A DNA stretch of 35,950 bases from Tepidimonas sp. UBA997 (GTDB taxonomy: Bacteria > Pseudomonadota > Gammaproteobacteria > Burkholderiales > Burkholderiaceae_C), in the NCBI GenBank assembly GCA_002291945.1, contig DBAZ01000079.1, positions 56,354 to 92,303 on the forward strand, written 5' to 3'. Positions 30,854 through 35,950 of this stretch are shown here, one piece after another. A program made the translations under genes and the position numbers. Position 1 is the first letter of the stretch. Each line of letters opens with the position of its first letter. The notes beneath the pieces were generated by a model, which did no database searches, was not told where the DNA came from, and saw only the letters and a list, made by a program, of their open reading frames with translations.

Positions 30854-33800
30854 GTGTCCATCATGATTCAATTCACCACAACGCCAATTCCTGCACAGGG
30901 TTTACGCCGCTGGATCCAGCGACTTTCGCTTGTCATCCTCGGCATTCTGTCTGCTGGGCACGTTGTCATGGCACAGGTTGTCATCGACCAGCGGCCTCTC
31001 ATTGCTGCAGAAAGCGTACCGGGCAATCTGGTGCTGACGCCTTCCGTCGAATGGCCGACCATCAATAGTGTGGCAAACCTCGGGAATTACGCCACCAATG
31101 GCAATTACGCGGGCTACTTCGATGCACGTAAGTGCTATGGTTACCATTTTTCCACAGTGGAAGCAGAACGGCATTTCTTTCCAGAGAGCTGGAACAGAAA
31201 CGGTGTATGCACCAGCACGAACGCGAATCTCCGTTGGAGTGGTCATTTCCTGAATTGGGCCCTCACTCAGACGATCGACCCTTTCCGCAAAGCCCTGACG
31301 GGTGGACACCGCGTGGTGGACACCCCGTCTCAAAGTTGGCTAGAAAAGGCCCGTCACGACGGCCAGGGTGGTGGAGGTATTTTCCCGACTCGAGTCTTGG
31401 GTACCGATGTTTTGATTCGGGGTGCATCGCCATTCGATGGCATTAACAACAATCCAGCCACCCTCACGTCAATGCGCATTCGCGTGCACGGGCTGGGCAA
31501 CCAGTTTCGTCTGGTTTTAAACAATCCTAACGACAACAACCTCAATCTTCCGCCCAATGACGCGAATGTAGTAGCTTACAATCCAGCCGTTCATGGTCGA
31601 CGAAATTTAGCCAACAACGTGGCCTATGTATTCAGTGCACGTGTTAGGGTATGTGACGCCACATCCAGCTTTGCAGACGCCAACGGCGGTGTCGATTTCC
31701 TGGAAGAGAACTGCGTTCGTTACCCGAAGGACCCCACGGTTGCTGCAACGGGCTGGAAGCCAGAAGGCCTGTTGCAAGAATTCTCCGAACGGCTGCGCTT
31801 CAGCATATTTGGCTATCTTAATCATTCGGTCACTGCCAGAGATGGCGCAGCATTGCGAGGCCGCCAGAAATTCGTCGGCCCTCGTGAATTCGATCCGGTT
31901 CAAGGCTGGCGCACCAATGCGAACCGAGAATGGGACCCGGTCACTGGCGTCTTCATCCGTAATCCCGACCCGAACGATGCGTCCCATACAATGGCCACGA
32001 ATGTGGCTCATAACCCCAACATTCAGGACAGCGGGATCATTAATTACATCAACAAGTTTGGTCAGATGACCAATAGCAATCACAAGAGTTTCGATCCAGT
32101 CAGCGAGATGTATTACGCCGCATTACGCTACATCCGCAACTTACCCAACGTACCGCAATACACGGACCTCAACGGTGCCAGCGCAGCCGCCAATTACAAC
32201 CTTGCAGATGGCTTTCCGGTCATCACCAACTGGACCGACCCTTACCAGTTCTGGTGCCAGCCCACCGCCATTCTCGGGATCGGTGACGTCAACACCCACC
32301 GCGACAAAAACCTGCCGGGTACTCGCGTTCGATCCGATGAACCGACCATGCCTAGTTTGGTGCAGGCCGATACGGGAATCAATGTCTGGGATTCGACCCA
32401 TCGAGTTTTCCAGATTGAAGGCATCGGCAACCGGACACCTGCCATCTTTACTGGGCGAGAAAATTCCGCGTTTATTGCCGGCATGGCCTTCATCGCCAAC
32501 ACGACCGATTTGCGGCAGGATCTGCAGGGCAAACAACGAGTGACTACGCACTGGGTCGACGTACGTGAAGACCAAGTGTTGGCTGGTCGGGACTCCAACC
32601 AGTTCTGGCTTGCGGCCAAGTACGGCGGTTTCCGGGTACCCGAAGGTTTTGACCCATTCACACACAGCACCCCGCTACCTCGTGAGTGGTGGAGCCGCAA
32701 CGGAGAAGTTTTGGCAGGTAGCGGCGCTTCGGCATTCATCCGTGCAGACAACTTCTATGTGGCCAGTGATGCCAGCCGCATGATTGAAAGCTTGCGTTCA
32801 GCTTTTGAGCAGATCGAATCGGAGCAGCGACGCTCAGGTGCCTCCCTAGCCGCCAACTCAACCCGACTGGAAACCGGCACCACCATCTACCAGTCGATTT
32901 ACAAGTCAGGCACATTCAGCGGCGATTTACTTGCTTTCGGACTTGATCCGACCACGGGTGCGATCAGCCAAACCTTATGGTCTGCCGTCGAGCAGTTACC
33001 AACCTCGGCCAACCGCCGCATTTTCGCCAATCTGGGCTCAAGTAATACCATGGAGCCATTCCAGTGGGCCAATTCGCGCCGAGCCTTGTTTCGTTCCGCT
33101 TTGAATATGCCATCTGGTTCAGATACTGAATTAGAGCGGTTAGTGAATTACCTACGCGGGGACCGAACCTTCGAAGAACCCAACACCAGCGGAACATTCC
33201 GTCGTCGTACCGATTTACTGGGTTCCATCATCAACTCGCAACCGGTGTTCGTGGGTGCACCCATGCCCGGGCTCTACACGGGCGGAAACTTCAACGGTGC
33301 CTCGTCGTATGCTGCTTTTGTCATTGCCCAGGCAGGCCGGGAGCGGGTGATTTATGTCAATGCGAACGACGGTATGCTCCACGGCTTCCGGGCGGCCACG
33401 CGGACGCAAGGAAATACCGTCTTGCCGGGTGGCCAGGAGATTTTTGCCTTCATGCCGAACGCCGTGTTTCGCAGCAATCTCGCTGATTACGCCCGACCGG
33501 GGTTCACCCACCGCTACTTCCTGGACGGCGAAATCACGGTGGCCGATGCCTTTTTCGCAGTACCCGGCACCACAGGGCCGTGGGGGCAAGCGCAGTGGCG
33601 TACCGTCCTGATCGGCAGTCAGGGTCGTGGGGGGCGCAGCGTTTTCGCCCTAGACATCACCAACCCGTCAGACGTACGATTCTTGTGGGAGCGAAGCGAA
33701 ATCGACATTCCCGCACTCGGTAATGTGCTGGGTAAGCCCGTGGTTACCCAAGTGGCTAACGGCGATTGGCGCGTCCTGATGGGCAATGGGCCGAACAGCG

Positions 33801-34720
33801 CTGGCAACCGCGCCCAACTGATCTCGATTTCACTGGCGAATGGCAACAGCACGACGGTTGACACTGGCGTTTCGGGGAGCACTGGGCTGTCAGCCGTTTT
33901 CGCCTGGGACAGCAATCGCGACGGCTTTTCCGATCGTGCTTACGCGGGCGATCTTTCAGGTGGTGTATGGCGCTTCAGCGGCTTGGGTACAACCAGCCCG
34001 ACAGCGAATCTGGTTTTTCAGGCCCGGGATGCAGAGGGCAACACCCAGCCCATCAGTGCCAGCCCATTGGTGGCGCGGAACCCTGAAAACGGTGACACTT
34101 GGATTTTTGTGGGCACCGGACGGTACCTCAACACCACAGACCTGAGCAACACCGACCCGCAAACGTGGTACGGGCTGATCGATGGTCCGTTCATCGCCAA
34201 CCGGTCGTCCCTCAACTCCATTGGGCTTGTTGGCGACTTCACGGTTCCTGGTCAGGAATTCGCCCGCCGCGTGCTCAGCGAAGGGGTCGAGGTCAATCCA
34301 CCTGATCGAGGCTGGTATTTTGATCTGCCAGTGTCCGGCGAACGCATGGTACTGCCCAATCAGTTACGCGGCCCGGTATTGATTGGCACGACTCGGATTC
34401 CCGATGTCAATGACCGCTGCGCACCGACTGGACGAGGCTTCATCATGGCTGTAGACCCCTTCAGGGGCGGTAGGCTGCCGTCTTCTTTCTTTGACGTCAA
34501 CCTTGACGGCTTCATCAACGACGGCGACACGGTCATGGTCAATAGCATGCCCGTATTCGTATCGGGTCTAGGTATTGCCAACGCCCCCTTCAACCCGATC
34601 TTCACCGGCAACGTGATGCAAGTGAACCGTGAAGACGGAACCATCAACCAGATCAGGACAAGTGGATCGGTCGGTCAGGAAATTGTCCGTAGGACATCAT
34701 GGCGGGAAATCAGGCGATAA
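30854..34720 (+). CDS. pilY1: PilY1/PilC-type pilus tip adhesin
   Basis: PilY1 is a calcium-binding tip protein that controls pilus extension and surface attachment. Of 1288 residues, the first about 40 form a signal peptide (hydrophobic SLVILGILSAGHVVMA). The usual N-terminal von Willebrand A domain seems absent: the place of the DxSxS metal site reads VLTPSVEWP. The C-terminal half carries the PilC beta-propeller: LVNYLRGDRTFEE, LGSIINSQPVFVGAPMP, YVNANDGMLHGF, SVFALDITNP, and the calcium loop DSNRDGFSD (1019-1027) before RAYAGDLSGGVWRF. A second EF-hand-like loop, DVNLDGFINDGD, lies at 1214-1225. Start is GTG 30854 or ATG 30863. It precedes pilE by 14 bp. Confidence 0.92.
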   Translation: MSIMIQFTTTPIPAQGLRRWIQRLSLVILGILSAGHVVMAQVVIDQRPLIAAESVPGNLVLTPSVEWPTINSVANLGNYATNGNYAGYFDARKCYGYHFSTVEAERHFFPESWNRNGVCTSTNANLRWSGHFLNWALTQTIDPFRKALTGGHRVVDTPSQSWLEKARHDGQGGGGIFPTRVLGTDVLIRGASPFDGINNNPATLTSMRIRVHGLGNQFRLVLNNPNDNNLNLPPNDANVVAYNPAVHGRRNLANNVAYVFSARVRVCDATSSFADANGGVDFLEENCVRYPKDPTVAATGWKPEGLLQEFSERLRFSIFGYLNHSVTARDGAALRGRQKFVGPREFDPVQGWRTNANREWDPVTGVFIRNPDPNDASHTMATNVAHNPNIQDSGIINYINKFGQMTNSNHKSFDPVSEMYYAALRYIRNLPNVPQYTDLNGASAAANYNLADGFPVITNWTDPYQFWCQPTAILGIGDVNTHRDKNLPGTRVRSDEPTMPSLVQADTGINVWDSTHRVFQIEGIGNRTPAIFTGRENSAFIAGMAFIANTTDLRQDLQGKQRVTTHWVDVREDQVLAGRDSNQFWLAAKYGGFRVPEGFDPFTHSTPLPREWWSRNGEVLAGSGASAFIRADNFYVASDASRMIESLRSAFEQIESEQRRSGASLAANSTRLETGTTIYQSIYKSGTFSGDLLAFGLDPTTGAISQTLWSAVEQLPTSANRRIFANLGSSNTMEPFQWANSRRALFRSALNMPSGSDTELERLVNYLRGDRTFEEPNTSGTFRRRTDLLGSIINSQPVFVGAPMPGLYTGGNFNGASSYAAFVIAQAGRERVIYVNANDGMLHGFRAATRTQGNTVLPGGQEIFAFMPNAVFRSNLADYARPGFTHRYFLDGEITVADAFFAVPGTTGPWGQAQWRTVLIGSQGRGGRSVFALDITNPSDVRFLWERSEIDIPALGNVLGKPVVTQVANGDWRVLMGNGPNSAGNRAQLISISLANGNSTTVDTGVSGSTGLSAVFAWDSNRDGFSDRAYAGDLSGGVWRFSGLGTTSPTANLVFQARDAEGNTQPISASPLVARNPENGDTWIFVGTGRYLNTTDLSNTDPQTWYGLIDGPFIANRSSLNSIGLVGDFTVPGQEFARRVLSEGVEVNPPDRGWYFDLPVSGERMVLPNQLRGPVLIGTTRIPDVNDRCAPTGRGFIMAVDPFRGGRLPSSFFDVNLDGFINDGDTVMVNSMPVFVSGLGIANAPFNPIFTGNVMQVNREDGTINQIRTSGSVGQEIVRRTSWREIRR

Positions 34721-34734
34721 CCAAAGGAGTCATC

Positions 34735-35196
34735 ATGCAAACAGTACGCGGATTTACCCTCATTGAACTGATGATCGTGGTGGCGATTGTTGGGATTCTG
34801 GCTGCGATTGCTTATCCCTCGTATGTCAACCACATCACACAGAGCAACCGGTCAGCCGCTCAGGCTTGCCTAGCTGAATATGCCCATCTTGCCGAGCGTG
34901 TGTACACAACCCACCTTCGTTATGATGCTTTTCCTAATCAGCCGATCGTCGACCCGGCCAACCCACCACCCAACGCTTTTCCTATTCTGGGTTGCGTCAA
35001 TGACATCAACCGGGGAGGGCAGCAAAGGTATGACTTCAGCCTGAGCGCCGTTACCGCTACGACATTTGAGCTTCGGGCCACGGCAGTCGGCGCACAGGCA
35101 CAGCGCGACGCCAACTGTATAGTCCTGGCCATCAACCACCAAGGCAACCGGACCTCCAGAAATGCCACTGACGTATTGACTCAAGACTGCTGGTAA
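34735..35196 (+). CDS. pilE: Minor pilin PilE
   Basis: PilE is the minor pilin closest to PilA in sequence, found at the end of the minor-pilin operon. ATG 34735 follows AAAGGAG; 14 bp separate it from pilY1. The 153-residue product has prepilin site VRG|FTLIELMIVVAIVGILAAIAYPSYVNH with Glu5, and the PilE-type pattern AAQACLAEYAHLAERVYTTHLRYD. The C-terminal half has four Cys, including the final CW. It fits the order pilY1-pilE of the canonical operon. Confidence 0.93.
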   Translation: MQTVRGFTLIELMIVVAIVGILAAIAYPSYVNHITQSNRSAAQACLAEYAHLAERVYTTHLRYDAFPNQPIVDPANPPPNAFPILGCVNDINRGGQQRYDFSLSAVTATTFELRATAVGAQAQRDANCIVLAINHQGNRTSRNATDVLTQDCW

Positions 35197-35266
35197 TCAG
35201 CCTCGGCGCACCCAACAAGCCACCGGCGAGTGGCGATACTGACAAAAAATCAATCAGGGATGTCAC

Positions 35267-35842
35267 ATGCGTTGCAAAAAACGACTCGCCCGTAAGGGTG
35301 TACGCGGTTTTTCTTTAGTTGAATATCTGCTGACATTGTCGATACTAGCGACGCTAGTCAGCTTGGCCGTTCCTGGCTTTTCCTACTTGAGAAAAAATTG
35401 GCAGTTGACAACCGCCACCAACGAGTGGCTGGCTATTCTGCAGAAAACCAAGTTTGAGTCCATTGCTTCCGGTCATCGAATCATTGTCTGCACCACGAAT
35501 GGTTCCACGACCTGTTCGACCAGCGGGATATGGTCAGACGGCTACATGATGTTTTTAGACCTGAACGGCAATCGGGTAGTGGATGTCTCCGATACGATTT
35601 TGCTTGCGAGTCATGCTGGTTCATCACGATTGATTATTAGGGGAAACAGACCAGTTTCTGCTTATGTTCAATTTCATCCTGACGGGATGGCCCGTTTATT
35701 CAGCGGCGCCTTTCAGGCAGGTACCATCACCTTGTGTATCGCAGGAAAAACCGACCCCAGATACTTCAGGCAAGTGGTTTTGTCGGCACCGGGACGACTG
35801 CGCATACAACACCCTGCAGGCATACAACCCGTTTGCCAGTGA
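35267..35842 (+). CDS. Second GspH/FimT-type minor pilin
   Basis: The 191-residue product has prepilin site VRG|FSLVEYLLTLSILATLVSLAVPGFSYL with Glu5, and the GspH/FimT pattern (NEWLAILQKTKFESIASGHRIIVC; FLDLNGNRVVDVSDTILLASH). It resembles the first FimT-type gene in length and domain, but the two proteins differ clearly. It follows pilE after a 70-bp gap with AGGGATG before ATG 35267. It may be FimU or a second FimT; the two are not distinguishable by eye. It ends 23 bp before the second 31-bp repeat. Confidence 0.85.
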   Translation: MRCKKRLARKGVRGFSLVEYLLTLSILATLVSLAVPGFSYLRKNWQLTTATNEWLAILQKTKFESIASGHRIIVCTTNGSTTCSTSGIWSDGYMMFLDLNGNRVVDVSDTILLASHAGSSRLIIRGNRPVSAYVQFHPDGMARLFSGAFQAGTITLCIAGKTDPRYFRQVVLSAPGRLRIQHPAGIQPVCQ

Positions 35843-35865
35843 ATCAAATATCTGTTGAGCCTATA

Positions 35866-35896
35866 CCTGAATCCGTGAAAAAACACTCAAAAAACC
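35866..35896 (+). repeat. 31-bp repeat, copy 2, with phased A-tracts
   Basis: This stretch is identical to 26534-26564. Its A6 tracts (35878-35883, 35889-35894) are again 11 bp apart, and T4 follows at 35899-35902. As in copy 1, the repeat is followed after exactly 12 bp by a TTG (35908-35910); the conserved TATTGA spans both. No hairpin precedes this copy, and the 23 bp before it follow a stop codon. Confidence 0.85.
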
Positions 35897-35907
35897 TGTT
35901 TTCACTA

Positions 35908-35950
35908 TTGAAATCAACGACTTGGTCCGCATATAGGTTTCACCCTAAAG
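35908..35950 (+). other. Possible 5' end of a gene running off the window
   Basis: From TTG 35908 the frame stays open for 14 codons to the window edge (LKSTTWSAYRFHPK). Its position relative to the repeat matches that of the tfpO-like gene start in copy 1. No ribosome binding site is seen and the stretch is far too short to identify. Confidence 0.15.

Overview
The window looks like a chromosomal segment of a betaproteobacterium, most likely in the order Burkholderiales. This rests on high GC in the first 20 kb and on two familiar gene orders: yceD-rpmF-plsX-fabHDG-acpP-fabF-(membrane protein)-rpoE-rseA-rseB-mucD-lepA-lepB-DUF4845-rnc-era-recO-pdxJ-acpS-nagZ, and fimT-pilV-pilW-pilX-pilY1-pilE. 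The family cannot be fixed from sequence reading alone.

Region 1 (4-19952) is housekeeping. A divergent pdxH is followed by a long co-oriented run that covers ribosomal protein L32, fatty-acid and phospholipid initiation (plsX, fabH, fabD, fabG, acpP, fabF), the sigma-E envelope-stress module (rpoE, rseA, rseB, mucD), translation and secretion (lepA, lepB), RNA processing and ribosome assembly (rnc, era), recombination (recO), vitamin B6 (pdxJ), ACP activation (acpS) and peptidoglycan recycling (nagZ). Stop/start overlaps are frequent: rseA/rseB, lepA/lepB, rnc/era and acpS/nagZ.

Region 2 (about 19953-25900) is an accessory sugar-acid island for D-glucarate. GudD makes 5-dehydro-4-deoxyglucarate, KdgD converts it to 2,5-dioxopentanoate, and a semialdehyde dehydrogenase yields 2-oxoglutarate. 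An FCD-type GntR regulator is divergent from kdgD, with a clear palindrome just downstream of a good sigma70-type promoter. A Bug/TctC solute-binding protein is present without its TctAB permease. Just after gudD lies a short ORF whose first 15 residues resemble the SAF domain that starts altronate/galactarate dehydratases; it may be the stub of a lost garD/uxaA gene.

Region 3 (about 25970-35950) is a type IV pilus island. It holds a major pilin behind a sigma54-type promoter, then an AT-rich Wzy/TfpO-like membrane protein, then the minor-pilin operon fimT-pilV-pilW-pilX-pilY1-pilE, and a second GspH/FimT-type pseudopilin. The pilin ends in Ser and is followed directly by the O-antigen-ligase-like gene, the arrangement known for C-terminal pilin glycosylation by TfpO. 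An identical 31-bp sequence with 11-bp-phased A-tracts occurs before the TfpO-like gene and again at the very end of the window, each time 12 bp before a TTG codon. That repeat is the least explained feature here.

I saw no tRNA, rRNA, CRISPR array, transposase, prophage or classical defence gene. I did not find a clearly new multi-gene system. The best leads are the duplicated leader element, the pilin/TfpO pair, the truncated dehydratase stub and the GntR operator.
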